From NCBI GenBank assembly GCA_019117125.1, contig DXAL01000015.1:1-64000 (forward strand): a stretch of 64,000 nucleotides of DNA. Direction: 5' to 3'. The stretch is from Candidatus Mediterraneibacter merdipullorum. Its GTDB lineage: Bacteria; Bacillota; Clostridia; Lachnospirales; Lachnospiraceae. Position numbers and translations under genes: made by a program. Shown here piece after piece: positions 23,708-32,947 of the stretch. How positions within the stretch are numbered: position 1 is the first letter of the stretch; every line of letters begins with the position of its first letter. The notes under the pieces are model-generated. The model made no database searches, was not told where the DNA came from, and saw only the letters and a program-made list of their open reading frames with translations.

Positions 23708-25433
23708 CGTCCGCGCCTCCTTTCACCTGTGATTCATATACTTCCCTGTAGATATCGTTCGTCTTCAGAAGTTCTTCGGATGTGCCGATGCCGTTGATCT
23801 CGCCGTTGTCCATGACAATGATGACATCCGCATCTTCCACGGAAGAAATCCTCTGGGCGATGATGATTTTCGTCGTATCCGGTATCTCCTCGCGGAACGC
23901 CTGGCGTATCAGGGCGTCTGTCCTTGTATCCACCGCGCTGGTGGAATCGTCCAGGATGAGTATCTTCGGCTTCTTCAGAAGCGCACGCGCGATACAGAGC
24001 CGCTGCTTCTGACCGCCGGATACGTTGTTTCCGCCTTCCACGATCATCGTGTCATATCCCGCCGGGAACTCCCGGATAAATCCGTCCGCCTGCGCCAGAC
24101 GGCAGACTCTCTGCACTTCCTCGTCCGTGGCGTTCTCATCGCCCCAGCGGATGTTGTCATAGATGCTTCCTGTGAAAAGGACATTTTTCTGCAGCACCAT
24201 GGACACCTGGTCGCGCAGCGCCTCCAGTCCGTACCTGCGCACATCCACGCCGCCGACTTTCACGCTTCCTCCGGTCACGTCATACAGCCTCGGGATGAGC
24301 TGCACGAGGGTGGACTTGGCGCTTCCGGTTCCGCCGATGATGCCGACGATCTGTCCACTCTTAATATGAAGGCTTACATCCTTCAGGGACAGGTTGCCGC
24401 CCTCTCCCGCATAGCTGAAATCCACGTGGTCGAAATCGATATCGCCGTTCGCCACTTCCATGACCGCATCCGAAGCGTCCTCCATCTCCGGCACCTCGTC
24501 CAGCACTTCCGTGATACGGTCCGTGGACGCCTCCGCAATCATAATCATCGTGAATACGAAGGTAACCATCATAAGCGACATAAGTATCTGGAGCGCATAC
24601 ACGATGACGCTCGTCAGCTCTCCGGTCTGCATCGTTCCGGTGATGATGCTCTCGCCGCCTATCAGCACCATGATGATGACGACCGCATAGACGGTAAACT
24701 GCATGATGGGAGAGTTCCACGCCACAATCTTCTCTGCCTTTGTGAACAGTTTGAAGACGATGGTGGAGACTTTTCCGAACTTCTCCACTTCATGGTCGCC
24801 GCGGACATAGGCTTTTACCACCCTTGCCGCATTGACATTTTCCTGCACCGTATTGTTGAGCACATCGTACTCGTCAAACACCTGGATAAAATGCGGATGC
24901 GCCATCTTCGCAATCCCAATCAGCGCACCGCCCAGGATGGGCACCGTGATGAGCATGATGACCGCAATCTTCACGCTGATGGTCATCGTCATGATAAGCG
25001 ACAGGATAATCATGATGGGCGCACGCGCCAGCAGGCGGATGGTGAACATGTACGCCATCTGCACATTGGTGATATCCGTCGTCATCCTCGTCACAAGGCT
25101 TGACGTGGAGAAATGGTCGATGTTCCCGAAGGAAAACTCCTGTACTTTATAAAAAATATCGTGGCGCAGGTTCTTCGCATAGCCTGACGAAGCGATTGCG
25201 CCCAGCTGTCCCGCCTTTGCTCCGAAAAAAAGGGCAAGTACAGCCAGAAAAATCAGAAGAAGCCCTATCTTGATAATATATCCCATGTCGCCGTTCATGA
25301 TGCCGACGTCGATGATGCGTGCCATCAAAAGGGGGATGAGCACTTCCATCAGCACCTCAAGACAGACGAGCAGCGGCGTCAGAAAAGATTCGCGCTTATA
25401 TTCCCTGACGGAACGAAGTAATTTTCTATTCAT
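23700..25433 (-). CDS. ABC exporter half-transporter, degenerate ATPase site
   Basis: Partner of the following gene; six membrane segments in residues 1-310 and an ATPase domain in about 335-570. Walker A reads IGGTGSAKSTLVQLI (A instead of G before Lys). The signature is intact ([17 protein letters not shown]), but Walker B is ILILDDSTSAVD: the catalytic Glu is replaced by Asp, and the switch His region reads IIAQRISSV with Gln in place of His. Such degenerate sites are known in heterodimeric exporters (TM287/288, BmrC), where only one site hydrolyses ATP fast. Regulated by the MarR protein encoded upstream. Confidence 0.93.
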   Translation of the reverse strand: MNRKLLRSVREYKRESFLTPLLVCLEVLMEVLIPLLMARIIDVGIMNGDMGYIIKIGLLLIFLAVLALFFGAKAGQLGAIASSGYAKNLRHDIFYKVQEFSFGNIDHFSTSSLVTRMTTDITNVQMAYMFTIRLLARAPIMIILSLIMTMTISVKIAVIMLITVPILGGALIGIAKMAHPHFIQVFDEYDVLNNTVQENVNAARVVKAYVRGDHEVEKFGKVSTIVFKLFTKAEKIVAWNSPIMQFTVYAVVIIMVLIGGESIITGTMQTGELTSVIVYALQILMSLMMVTFVFTMIMIAEASTDRITEVLDEVPEMEDASDAVMEVANGDIDFDHVDFSYAGEGGNLSLKDVSLHIKSGQIVGIIGGTGSAKSTLVQLIPRLYDVTGGSVKVGGVDVRRYGLEALRDQVSMVLQKNVLFTGSIYDNIRWGDENATDEEVQRVCRLAQADGFIREFPAGYDTMIVEGGNNVSGGQKQRLCIARALLKKPKILILDDSTSAVDTRTDALIRQAFREEIPDTTKIIIAQRISSVEDADVIIVMDNGEINGIGTSEELLKTNDIYREVYESQVKGGADDE

Positions 25434-25923
25434 GGTCTGTTATCTCCTCTCTTCTTTTTTCATCACCTGACAAATTTTCCGACATCTGCTCCAGCACTTC
25501 CCTGCAGACGGCGAGCTTCTCTTCCGGGATGCCTCCCGCCAGAAGTTTCTCGATATAACGGATGTTCTCGAGGATGTGTTCCCGGACGCCCACCGCCTTC
25601 TTCGTAGGCGTCAGCTTCTTCAGGCGCGCGTCGCGCTCCACAGGCTCCCGGACGATGAACCCGTTCTTTTCCAGTATCTGCAGCGTACCCGTCGCCGTAG
25701 ACCTGCGTATCTGAAATTCTTTCTCCACATCCTTCTGGTAGATATCCCGTTTCAGGGATTCAAAAAGGATGTAGTGGAGCACGAGCCTCTGCATGTTCGT
25801 CGTCAGGCTGTCCTCGCATTCGTCGAGGCACATCTGGCGCTTGAGCTGGTGGGAAAGTGTGTTGATGAGCCTTCCCACATCATGTCCGCATTCGCATGCT
25901 CCCGGGGGTGCTTTCCTGCACAT
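25426..25923 (-). CDS. MarR-family transcriptional regulator
   Basis: A 165-residue winged-helix repressor, first gene of the exporter operon. The N-terminus is cysteine-rich (MCRKAPPGACECGHDVG), unusual for MarR, which might allow metal or redox sensing. The recognition region is IYQKDVEKEFQIRRSTATGTLQILEKNGFIVREPVERDARLKKLTPTKKA (about 59-110), the MarR wing. It overlaps the first exporter gene by 8 bases. The promoter and an operator-like palindrome are directly in front, so it probably represses itself and the exporter until a ligand binds. Confidence 0.9.
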   Translation of the reverse strand: MCRKAPPGACECGHDVGRLINTLSHQLKRQMCLDECEDSLTTNMQRLVLHYILFESLKRDIYQKDVEKEFQIRRSTATGTLQILEKNGFIVREPVERDARLKKLTPTKKAVGVREHILENIRYIEKLLAGGIPEEKLAVCREVLEQMSENLSGDEKRREEITDHE

Positions 25924-25955
25924 CCTGCGTCTCCGTCCTTTCCTGTGAATTTAAT

Positions 25956-25973
25956 TTGTTCGGTAACTAACAA
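25956..25973. promoter_or_regulatory. MarR operator candidate
   Basis: TTGTTCGGTAACTAACAA is an imperfect palindrome (TTGTT..AACAA with matching inner bases) located just downstream of the -10 box, over the expected transcription start. Binding there would block the exporter operon. Confidence 0.6.
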
Positions 25974-25976
25974 TAC

Positions 25977-26005
25977 AGTATATGCGGTTCTTTTTTTATT
26001 GTCAA
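25977..26005 (-). promoter_or_regulatory. Consensus sigma-A promoter of the MarR-ABC operon
   Basis: On the minus strand TTGACA and TATACT are spaced by exactly 17 bases. The MarR operator candidate overlaps the start point. Confidence 0.8.
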
Positions 26006-26155
26006 TCCTTTATTTTTCACTGTCCGGAAGGTTTTTTCCGGGCAAAAATGACACATTTTACAAGGCGTTAGAAAAATATGGGATTTTTTAACGAAAATAT
26101 TTCATATTCCAAACAAAAAGTGTGGAAATGTTACAAAAAAATATGTATAATTATA

Positions 26156-26161
26156 GAATAG
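26156..26161 (+). promoter_or_regulatory. -10 box of the glg operon
   Basis: TATAAT lies 25 bases before the glgC start; the -35 region (TGTGGA, 18 bases upstream) is weak, which suggests an activator or weak basal expression. Confidence 0.4.
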
Positions 26162-26185
26162 TAAGTATGAAAGAGAGGGCTCATT

Positions 26186-27325
26186 ATGAAGCAAAATAAC
26201 ATGTTAGCTATGATCTTAGCTGGCGGCCGCGGTTCTCGCCTTCACGACCTGACGAAGAAAGTGGCAAAACCGGCTGTTTCATACGGCGGGAAATACCGCA
26301 TCATTGATTTCCCACTGAGCAACTGTGCGAATAGTGGAATCGATGTTGTCGGCGTTCTGACGCAGTATGAGTCTGTTCTCCTGAACAGTTACGTCGCAGC
26401 GGGACGGCGCTGGGGTCTGGACGCAAAGGACAGCGGCGTGTACGTCCTTCCGCCCCGTGAGAAATCCGACGCGGACCTGAACGTATACCGCGGGACTGCC
26501 GATGCGATTTCCCAGAATATCGACTTTATCGATACCTATTCTCCGGAATACCTCCTCATCCTTTCCGGCGACCACATCTACAAGATGAACTACGCGAAGA
26601 TGCTGGCTTACCACAAAGAATGCCAGTCCGACGCGACCATCGCCGTCATCGAAGTGCCGATGAAGGAGGCGAGCCGTTTCGGCATCATGAATACGAACGA
26701 GACGGGACGCATCGTGGAATTCGAGGAGAAACCGGAGCACCCGAAGAGCAATCTCGCTTCCATGGGCATCTACATCTTCAACTGGAAGATGCTGCGCAAG
26801 ATGCTCCAGGCAGATATGAAGAATCCGGATTCCAGCCATGACTTCGGAAAGGACATCATCCCTGAGCTCTTAAACGAAGGCAAAAACGTCTACGCATACA
26901 AATACAAAGGCTACTGGAAGGACGTGGGAACGATCGATTCCCTCTGGGAGGCGAACATGGACCTGCTCAGCAAGAACAACGAGCTCGACCTGCACGACTC
27001 CACATGGAAGATTTATACGGAAGATGTAACGTCTCTGCCGCAGTACATCGGCGCTGACGCAGTCATCAACAAGGCGTTCATCACACAGGGCTGCGTGGTG
27101 GACGGTGAAGTCCGCAACTCCGTGCTCTTCACCAATGCAAAAGTAGCCGCAGGCGCAAAGGTCATCGACAGTGTTCTGATGCCCGGCGCGGAAGTGGCAG
27201 AAGGCGCCGTCGTCACGCGCGCCCTCGTAGCGGACGGCATCAAGATTGGCAAAAATGCCGTTGTCGGCAGTGCGGGCAGCGAGAATATCGAACTCGTCGC
27301 AAAACGTGTAAAGGGGGACGAATAA
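26186..27325 (+). CDS. glgC: Glucose-1-phosphate adenylyltransferase, catalytic subunit
   Basis: Makes ADP-glucose from glucose-1-phosphate and ATP, the committed step of glycogen synthesis. The nucleotidyltransferase core begins with [45 protein letters not shown] (residues 7-51). [13 protein letters not shown] near 130 holds the catalytic Asp, and [15 protein letters not shown] and [10 protein letters not shown] follow. A left-handed beta-helix ends the protein ([16 protein letters not shown]). Its 379 residues match the Firmicutes GlgC. The next gene, glgD, starts two bases after the stop. No glgA, glgB or glgP is in the window. Confidence 0.95.
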   Translation: MKQNNMLAMILAGGRGSRLHDLTKKVAKPAVSYGGKYRIIDFPLSNCANSGIDVVGVLTQYESVLLNSYVAAGRRWGLDAKDSGVYVLPPREKSDADLNVYRGTADAISQNIDFIDTYSPEYLLILSGDHIYKMNYAKMLAYHKECQSDATIAVIEVPMKEASRFGIMNTNETGRIVEFEEKPEHPKSNLASMGIYIFNWKMLRKMLQADMKNPDSSHDFGKDIIPELLNEGKNVYAYKYKGYWKDVGTIDSLWEANMDLLSKNNELDLHDSTWKIYTEDVTSLPQYIGADAVINKAFITQGCVVDGEVRNSVLFTNAKVAAGAKVIDSVLMPGAEVAEGAVVTRALVADGIKIGKNAVVGSAGSENIELVAKRVKGDE

Positions 27326-27326
27326 T

Positions 27327-28442
27327 ATGTATAAGGCATTTGGCATCATTAATTTCGCCGGAAATCACATACAGGTAAACGGAGTTCAGGACTACCGTCC
27401 GGTAGGAGCGTTCTCGTTCCTCGGAAGATACCGCATCATCGATTTCCCGATATCCAACATGAGCAACAGCGGCATCGACAACATCCAGGTCTACGTGCGC
27501 AGGAAGCCCCGCTCCCTGACCGAGCATCTGGGCACCGGACGCCACTACAACATCAACTCCAAGCGCGGCAAGCTCAATATCATGTACGCGGAAGACGGAC
27601 AGGTCGGCAATATCTACAGCACGGACATCGCCGCGTACATCGACAACCTAGACTGCATCGAGCGGATGTCACAGCCCTACGTGGTCATCGCTCCGAGCTA
27701 TATGATTTACACGGCGGACTACAGTGAGTTCTTAAACGCCCACGTGGAGTCAGGCGCAGACATCTCCATGATGTACCACACCGTGGACAACGCAAAGGAA
27801 GCGTTCCTCGCATGCGACACGCTCAACATCAACAAGCAGAAGGGCGTGCTCTCCATCGAGCCCAACCGCGGAAATGCAAAGAACCGGAACATCTCCATGG
27901 ATACTTATGTCATGAGCAAGGAACTGTTCCTGGACCTCATCACAAAAGCGCACAAGACATCCTCCATGTACACCTTCGCGGACATCCTGGATGAAGGATG
28001 CAAAGACCTGGACATCCGCGCCATCCCCCACAGAGGATATTTCGCGGCGGTCACGGATTTCAAGAGCTACTATGACGCGAACATGTCACTCATCAATCTG
28101 AAGAACGCCATGGACCTCTTCGACGACGAGTGGCCGGTATATACCCGCACCAACGACTCCTGCCCGACGCAGTACTTTGCAGACAGCAAGGTAATATCCT
28201 CCGTCGTCTCCAACGGCTGCCTCATCGACGGCACTGTGGAGAACTCCATCATCGGCAGGGGATGCACCATCAAGCCGGGGGCAGTCGTCAAAAACTGCGT
28301 GATCTCCGCAGACGTCGTCATCGGCAAGGACGTACATATCGAAAACATGATGGTGGACAAACACGCGCGGCTCATCCGCGGCAAACGCATCATCGCATCA
28401 CCGGAGAAACCGGGATATATCCGCCGCAGCGATACGCTGTAA
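27327..28442 (+). CDS. glgD: GlgD, non-catalytic ADP-glucose pyrophosphorylase subunit
   Basis: Partner of GlgC that modulates activity of the heterotetramer. The fold is the same, but the P-loop-like GGRGSR is missing: the N-terminus reads KAFGIINFAGNHIQVNGVQDYRPVGAFSFLGRYRIIDFPISNMSNSGIDNIQVY. The phosphate-binding Arg-rich stretch and catalytic Asp context (VVIAPSYMIYTADYSE instead of GDHIY) are also altered. The C-terminal beta-helix is kept (GTVENSIIGRGCTIKPGAVVKNCVIS). Length is 371. The pairing is as in Bacillus and clostridia. A bidirectional terminator follows at 28498. Confidence 0.94.
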   Translation: MYKAFGIINFAGNHIQVNGVQDYRPVGAFSFLGRYRIIDFPISNMSNSGIDNIQVYVRRKPRSLTEHLGTGRHYNINSKRGKLNIMYAEDGQVGNIYSTDIAAYIDNLDCIERMSQPYVVIAPSYMIYTADYSEFLNAHVESGADISMMYHTVDNAKEAFLACDTLNINKQKGVLSIEPNRGNAKNRNISMDTYVMSKELFLDLITKAHKTSSMYTFADILDEGCKDLDIRAIPHRGYFAAVTDFKSYYDANMSLINLKNAMDLFDDEWPVYTRTNDSCPTQYFADSKVISSVVSNGCLIDGTVENSIIGRGCTIKPGAVVKNCVISADVVIGKDVHIENMMVDKHARLIRGKRIIASPEKPGYIRRSDTL

Positions 28443-28497
28443 GGACAGACCAGTCCCGCATCATACAGGCGGACAAAAGACAGGCAGGCAAAAAAAC

Positions 28498-28533
28498 AGG
28501 CAGGCAACAGATTCATTTCTGTTTCCTGCCTGT
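28498..28533. terminator. Bidirectional terminator between glgD and phoR
   Basis: ACAGGCAGG with CCTGCCTGT, with inner ACAGA/TCTGT pairing, flanked by CTTTCTTTT on one side and a run of seven A on the other. A second upstream copy GACAGGCAGG (28480-28489) could pair alternatively. It serves the two convergent operons. Confidence 0.8.
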
Positions 28534-28540
28534 CTTTCTT

Positions 28541-29866
28541 TTACTTCGCTGCTTTCGGGAACTGCATCCCAATGCGGGTCCCTTTCCCGGGCGCGCTGTC
28601 CACCGTCACCTTTGCCCCGTGGAGCAGGGCTCCGTGCTTCACGATGGAGAGCCCCAGCCCGGTGCCGCCGCGCTCTTTGGAGTGGCTCTTGTCCACCCGG
28701 TAGAACCGCTCGAATATCCGCTCGTGGTGTTCTTCCGGGATGCCGATGCCTGTATCGGACACCGTGACTTTCGGTCCGTCCAGCGTATTTCCCACCCAGA
28801 CGGATACCCGCCCGTTCTCCTGATTGTACTTCACTGCATTCTCACATACATTGTATATCATCTCATCCAGTATCTGACGGATGCCGTAATAGGTCACCGG
28901 CTCCCCGGTCACCTCCATGCGGATATTGCGCTGGGCAGCCTGGGGAGAAAGGCGGCTGATGATTTCCCGCGTGAGCTCATAGAGGTCCACGTTCTGCTTC
29001 TCCAGCTCCACGGATTCCTCGTCCAGTTTGGACAGCTTGATGATATCCTCCACAAGGGTGATGAGCCGGCGGGCTTCTTTGTAGATGCGCTCGGAGAACG
29101 CCGGGATGTCCGCCGGTCTTACCAGTCCGTTCTTCATGATTTCCGCATACCCGGATATGGATGTGAGGGGCGTCTTGAGCTCATGGGAGACATTGGCGGA
29201 AAACTCCTTGCGCATGTTGGAGACCGCTTCCTTCTCCCGGTTCTGCTTATCCATTGCCTGCAGGAACGGCGTCAGCTCCTCATAGGTCCGGTTCTCCAGC
29301 GGATGTTCCAGGTCCAGCTCATAGATAGGGCGGACGAGGCGGCTTGTCTGCCACTTCGCCAGGAACCATGCCAGGAGCATCATGAGGGCTCCCAGTCCGA
29401 TGATGAAGGGAAGGTTGGCCAGGGCGGTCCCGATCAGGCCGTCCATGGATTTGGACACGCGCAGCACGGTCCCGTCATCCAGGAGGAGTGCATAATAATA
29501 CAGCTCCTGCCCTACCGTATCGGACATCCTCACGTCCTCTCCCTCGCCGGAGGCAAAGGCTTCCCGTACTTCCTTCCGGCTGCCGTGGTCCTCCATGGTC
29601 TCCTCGTCCTGCCGGGTGTCATAGAGGACCTGACCGTCCCGGTCTATCTGAGTAACGCGCGTGGTCCAGTCCACGCCGTTCATCTCCTCCAGGTACTCCG
29701 CCCCCGATATGTTGATGGCTGCCCGGATGTAGCGCGCTTCCTGGCGCACTTCGCCTTCGAGCACCGAGAGACTGCTGCTGTATGTAATGAGTGTCAGTAT
29801 GATATAAGAAAGAAGCAGAGTGACGGCGAGCACCGTCACCATGCTTCTCTGTATTCTCTTTCTCAT
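28541..29866 (-). CDS. phoR: Phosphate-responsive sensor histidine kinase (PhoR-like)
   Basis: Membrane sensor kinase, last gene of the pst-pho operon. Two membrane segments (about residues 8-30 and 152-176) flank an extracytoplasmic region of about 120 residues. A HAMP-like stretch follows, then the H box FSANVSHELKTPLTSISGYAEIM near 224-246 and the ATPase boxes: N (YNVCENAVKYNQENG near 343), G1 (VSDTGIGIPEEHHERIFERFYRVDKSHSKERGGTGLGLSIVKH). Its 441 residues are typical. The ATG overlaps the response-regulator stop by four bases. Phosphate sensing probably runs through PstSCAB-PhoU rather than direct ligand binding. Confidence 0.92.
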   Translation of the reverse strand: MRKRIQRSMVTVLAVTLLLSYIILTLITYSSSLSVLEGEVRQEARYIRAAINISGAEYLEEMNGVDWTTRVTQIDRDGQVLYDTRQDEETMEDHGSRKEVREAFASGEGEDVRMSDTVGQELYYYALLLDDGTVLRVSKSMDGLIGTALANLPFIIGLGALMMLLAWFLAKWQTSRLVRPIYELDLEHPLENRTYEELTPFLQAMDKQNREKEAVSNMRKEFSANVSHELKTPLTSISGYAEIMKNGLVRPADIPAFSERIYKEARRLITLVEDIIKLSKLDEESVELEKQNVDLYELTREIISRLSPQAAQRNIRMEVTGEPVTYYGIRQILDEMIYNVCENAVKYNQENGRVSVWVGNTLDGPKVTVSDTGIGIPEEHHERIFERFYRVDKSHSKERGGTGLGLSIVKHGALLHGAKVTVDSAPGKGTRIGMQFPKAAK

Positions 29867-30537
29867 GCGGCTCCTCCGACGCGGTAACCCACACCGCGCA
29901 CTGTCTGGATAATCTCTCCTTTTTCTCCGAGCTTCTGGCGCAGGGTACGGATGTGGACGTCCACGGTCCTCGTCTCTCCGTCGAAATCATAGCCCCATAT
30001 CTCGGTCAGGAGCTGGTCCCTTGTCAGGACGATGCCCTGATTGCGCATCAGCTTTTCCAGGAGCTCGAACTCCTTGAGGGTGAGGGCGACTTCCTTTCCG
30101 TCCACCGTGACCTCATGCTTCTTCACATCCACATGGACGCCGGACGTCTCCATGTCCATCCGGTCCTCGGTCTTCCCGCTGCGGCGCAGGACCGCCTTGA
30201 TGCGGGAGACGAGCTCCATCATGCCGAAGGGCTTTGTCACGTAGTCGTCCGCCCCGGAATCCAGCCCCACGACTTTGTCATACTCAGAGCCTTTTGCCGT
30301 CACCATGATGACCGGGATTCCCTTTGTCCTGGACGAGGACTTCAGTTTTTTCAGAAGTTCCAGCCCGTCGTCTCCTGGGAGCATGATATCCAGCAGGATG
30401 AGCTCCGGCGTATCAAACGCCAGAGCCTCCATAAAAGCAGAACCGTCTGCGAAGCCTCTGGCTTTGAGCCCGGTCGTCTCCAATGTATATATCACAAGTT
30501 CACGGATGTTGTCGTCATCTTCCACGCAATATATCAT
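29863..30537 (-). CDS. phoP: OmpR/PhoB-family response regulator (PhoP-like)
   Basis: A 224-residue DNA-binding response regulator. The receiver domain begins MIYCVEDDDNIRELVIYTLE, with the phospho-acceptor in ELILLDIMLPGDDG (Asp52) and the conserved Lys in VTKPFGMMELVSRI near 102. A winged-helix domain follows (LTLKEFELLEKLMRNQGIVLTRDQLLTEIWGYDFDGETRTVDVHIRTLRQKLG). The track start at 30687 adds 50 residues of shadow; I use ATG 30537, preceded by AAAGGAGAACTGATGAG. Predicted to bind the Pho-box-like repeats upstream of pstS. Confidence 0.94.
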   Translation of the reverse strand: MIYCVEDDDNIRELVIYTLETTGLKARGFADGSAFMEALAFDTPELILLDIMLPGDDGLELLKKLKSSSRTKGIPVIMVTAKGSEYDKVVGLDSGADDYVTKPFGMMELVSRIKAVLRRSGKTEDRMDMETSGVHVDVKKHEVTVDGKEVALTLKEFELLEKLMRNQGIVLTRDQLLTEIWGYDFDGETRTVDVHIRTLRQKLGEKGEIIQTVRGVGYRVGGAA

Positions 30538-30626
30538 CTCATCAGTTCTCCTTTGTCTGTAATCCCGCATGCTGCGGCAATCCGGTCCCCGCAGGAAACA
30601 GGATTCCCTGTCCCGCCTGACCGCTC

Positions 30627-31295
30627 TTAATCCTCGTGGACGAGCGCGCTGTCTTTGTGCACGCCTGTGATGGAGAATTCCACCCACTCGGCGATGTTGG
30701 TCGCATGGTCGCCGATACGCTCGAGATATTTGCTCACCATGATAAGGTCGAACGTCCTGCCGCCGTTTTCCCCCTTCTCTTCTTTGATGAACTGAATCAT
30801 CTCATCGCGCACCTGCTCGAAAAAGCTGTCGATGGCGTCGTCTGCTTCCATCACGTCCCGCGCCAGTTCCAAATCCCTGTTCACATAGGCGGTCACGCTG
30901 TTGCGCACCATCTTGCTGACTTCGGACGCCATCGTCCCGATGACATGGATTTCCTCCGACGCTGCGGCGCCTTTGGAAGAAATGATGATTTCGGCGATAT
31001 CCGCCGTCTGGTCGCCGATGCGCTCCATATCCGTTATCATCTTGAGCGCCGCGGAAATCCTCCTTAAGTCCCGTGCCACCGGCTGCTGCTGGAGCAGAAG
31101 CTTCAGGCACAGTCTCTCAATGTCCTTCTCGCACTGGTCGATTTCCTCGTCTTCCTCGATGACCTTTTTCGCCTGCTCGATGCTGCCGTCCTTGAGCGCC
31201 TGTGTCGCCTTGGCAATCGCTGTCTCGCAGAGTTCTCCCATATGTGTAAGCTGCCCATCGAGGGAATGCAGCTGTGCATCAAATCTGTTACGCAT
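30627..31295 (-). CDS. phoU: Phosphate signalling protein PhoU
   Basis: A peripheral helical-bundle protein that links the Pst transporter to PhoR and limits phosphate uptake. Its 222 residues form two PhoU repeats; each has the metal-binding E(K/R)IGD motif: ITDMERIGDQTADIAEII near 77-94 and SKYLERIGDHATNIAEWVEF near 184-203. It follows pstB by three bases and precedes phoP. Confidence 0.96.
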   Translation of the reverse strand: MRNRFDAQLHSLDGQLTHMGELCETAIAKATQALKDGSIEQAKKVIEEDEEIDQCEKDIERLCLKLLLQQQPVARDLRRISAALKMITDMERIGDQTADIAEIIISSKGAAASEEIHVIGTMASEVSKMVRNSVTAYVNRDLELARDVMEADDAIDSFFEQVRDEMIQFIKEEKGENGGRTFDLIMVSKYLERIGDHATNIAEWVEFSITGVHKDSALVHED

Positions 31296-31298
31296 GAT

Positions 31299-32048
31299 TT
31301 AACCGAACCTCCCTGTGATATAGTCTTCTGTCCGCTTGTCGGACGGGATGGAGAATAACTTCTCTGTGTCATTGTACTCTACGACTTCTCCAAGCAGGAA
31401 GAAAGCGGTATTATCGGATACACGCACTGCCTGCTGCATGTTATGTGTGACCATGACTATAGTATAGTCTTTTTTCAGCTCCATCGCAAGGTCCTCAATC
31501 TTGGAGGTGGAGATGGGGTCGAGAGCGGATGTGGGCTCATCCATCAGCAGCACTTCCGGCTCCACTGCCAGCGCTCTGGCGATGCAGAGTCTCTGCTGCT
31601 GGCCGCCGGACATGCCCAGGGCGCTCGTCTTTAACCGGTCCTTGCACTCATCCCAGATTGCGGCGTTGCGCAGGGATTTCTCCACGATGTCGTCCAGCTT
31701 CGCCTTGGAATGAACGCCGTGGGTCCTCGGTCCGAACGCGATATTGTCGTAGATGCTCATGGGGAACGGGTTCGGCTTCTGGAATACCATTCCCACTCTC
31801 TTTCTCAGCAGGTTCACATCCATGCCCTTGAAGATGTCCTCGCCATCCAGGAGGATTTCTCCTTCGATGCGGCAGCCTTCCACAAGGTCGTTCATCCGGT
31901 TGATGGACTTGAGGAGCGTAGATTTTCCGCATCCGGAAGGTCCGATAAATGCGGTAATCTTATTGGATTCAATCTCAAGATTTACGTCTTTGAGAGCCTT
32001 GAAGTCCCCGTAGTATAAATCCAGATTTTTGATACTTATCTTAGACAT
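31299..32048 (-). CDS. pstB: Phosphate ABC transporter ATPase
   Basis: ATP-binding subunit of the high-affinity phosphate importer. Walker A is [22 protein letters not shown] near 34-55, the PstB-typical [18 protein letters not shown] lies near 88-105, the signature is [18 protein letters not shown] near 143-160, and Walker [12 protein letters not shown] near 168. The 249 residues match the family. TTTCC-spaced AAGGAAA precedes the ATG. Order pstS-C-A-B-phoU is classical. Confidence 0.97.
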   Translation of the reverse strand: MSKISIKNLDLYYGDFKALKDVNLEIESNKITAFIGPSGCGKSTLLKSINRMNDLVEGCRIEGEILLDGEDIFKGMDVNLLRKRVGMVFQKPNPFPMSIYDNIAFGPRTHGVHSKAKLDDIVEKSLRNAAIWDECKDRLKTSALGMSGGQQQRLCIARALAVEPEVLLMDEPTSALDPISTSKIEDLAMELKKDYTIVMVTHNMQQAVRVSDNTAFFLLGEVVEYNDTEKLFSIPSDKRTEDYITGRFG

Positions 32049-32068
32049 TTCCTTTTCCTTTCTGCTTG

Positions 32069-32947
32069 TTACGCTTTCGTAAGTTTTCTCGCGATGACGC
32101 TTGACAGCGCGTTGATGCCCACTACAAGGACGAGCAGGATGACCGCCGTCGCATACGCCTGGTCCATGTAGAGCCCCTCACTGGAGAGGACGTACATGTG
32201 GAGCGCCAGGGTGCGCCCGGAACCCATAACGCTGTCGGGTATCTGCGCCACCGTTCCCGAAGTGTACATCAGCGCCGCCGTCTCTCCCACGATACGCCCG
32301 ATGGCGAGGATGACGCCTGCCAGGACGCCCGGGATGGCGGACGGGAGCACAATGCGGAACACCGTGCGCAGCTTGCCTGCGCCCAGCCCGAAGCTGCCTT
32401 CCCGGTAGGAATCCGGCACTGCCTTTAACGCCTCTTCTGTCGTCCGCATGATGAGCGGCAGAATCATGATGGCGATGGTGAAAGCTCCGGCGAGAAGGGA
32501 AAATCCCCAGCCCAGCGCATTGACGAAGAACAGCATACCGAACAGGCCGTACACGATGGACGGGATTCCGGAGAGCGTCTCTGTCGTCAGCCGGATGACT
32601 TCCACGAATTTATTCCCTCTCTTTGCGTACTCCACAAGGAAGATTGCGGAAAATATCCCGAACGGGACCGCGATGAGCAGGGACAGCAGCGTCATAACGA
32701 TGGTGTTGACGAAAGCCGGCACCACCGATGCGTTCTCGGAGCTGTACTCCAGCGAGAACAGGGACGGTGTGATGTGCGGAAAGCCGTTTATCAGGATGTA
32801 TGCGATAAGGAAAATCAGCACGGCGAAGGTGATGACCGATGCCAGCATCACCAGCAGCATGGTGATGAACGAACCCGGATGCTTCAGATACGTCCGGAAC
32901 TTATCGCCGATGGATGTCTTATTTGCCATTTCTCTGTGATTATTCAT
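32069..32947 (-). CDS. pstA: Phosphate ABC transporter permease PstA
   Basis: One of two membrane channels of the Pst importer, with six membrane segments. The family marks are [47 protein letters not shown] near 97-143 and the EAA loop [55 protein letters not shown] near 170-224. Its 292 residues are normal. It overlaps pstC by 8 bases; an internal ATG at residue 7 is an alternative start. Confidence 0.96.
   Translation of the reverse strand: MNNHREMANKTSIGDKFRTYLKHPGSFITMLLVMLASVITFAVLIFLIAYILINGFPHITPSLFSLEYSSENASVVPAFVNTIVMTLLSLLIAVPFGIFSAIFLVEYAKRGNKFVEVIRLTTETLSGIPSIVYGLFGMLFFVNALGWGFSLLAGAFTIAIMILPLIMRTTEEALKAVPDSYREGSFGLGAGKLRTVFRIVLPSAIPGVLAGVILAIGRIVGETAALMYTSGTVAQIPDSVMGSGRTLALHMYVLSSEGLYMDQAYATAVILLVLVVGINALSSVIARKLTKA

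Noticed and set aside
28130-29887. 585-residue plus-strand ORF across glgD end and phoR
   Set aside because: Crosses a bidirectional terminator and is antisense to the kinase; no recognisable domain.
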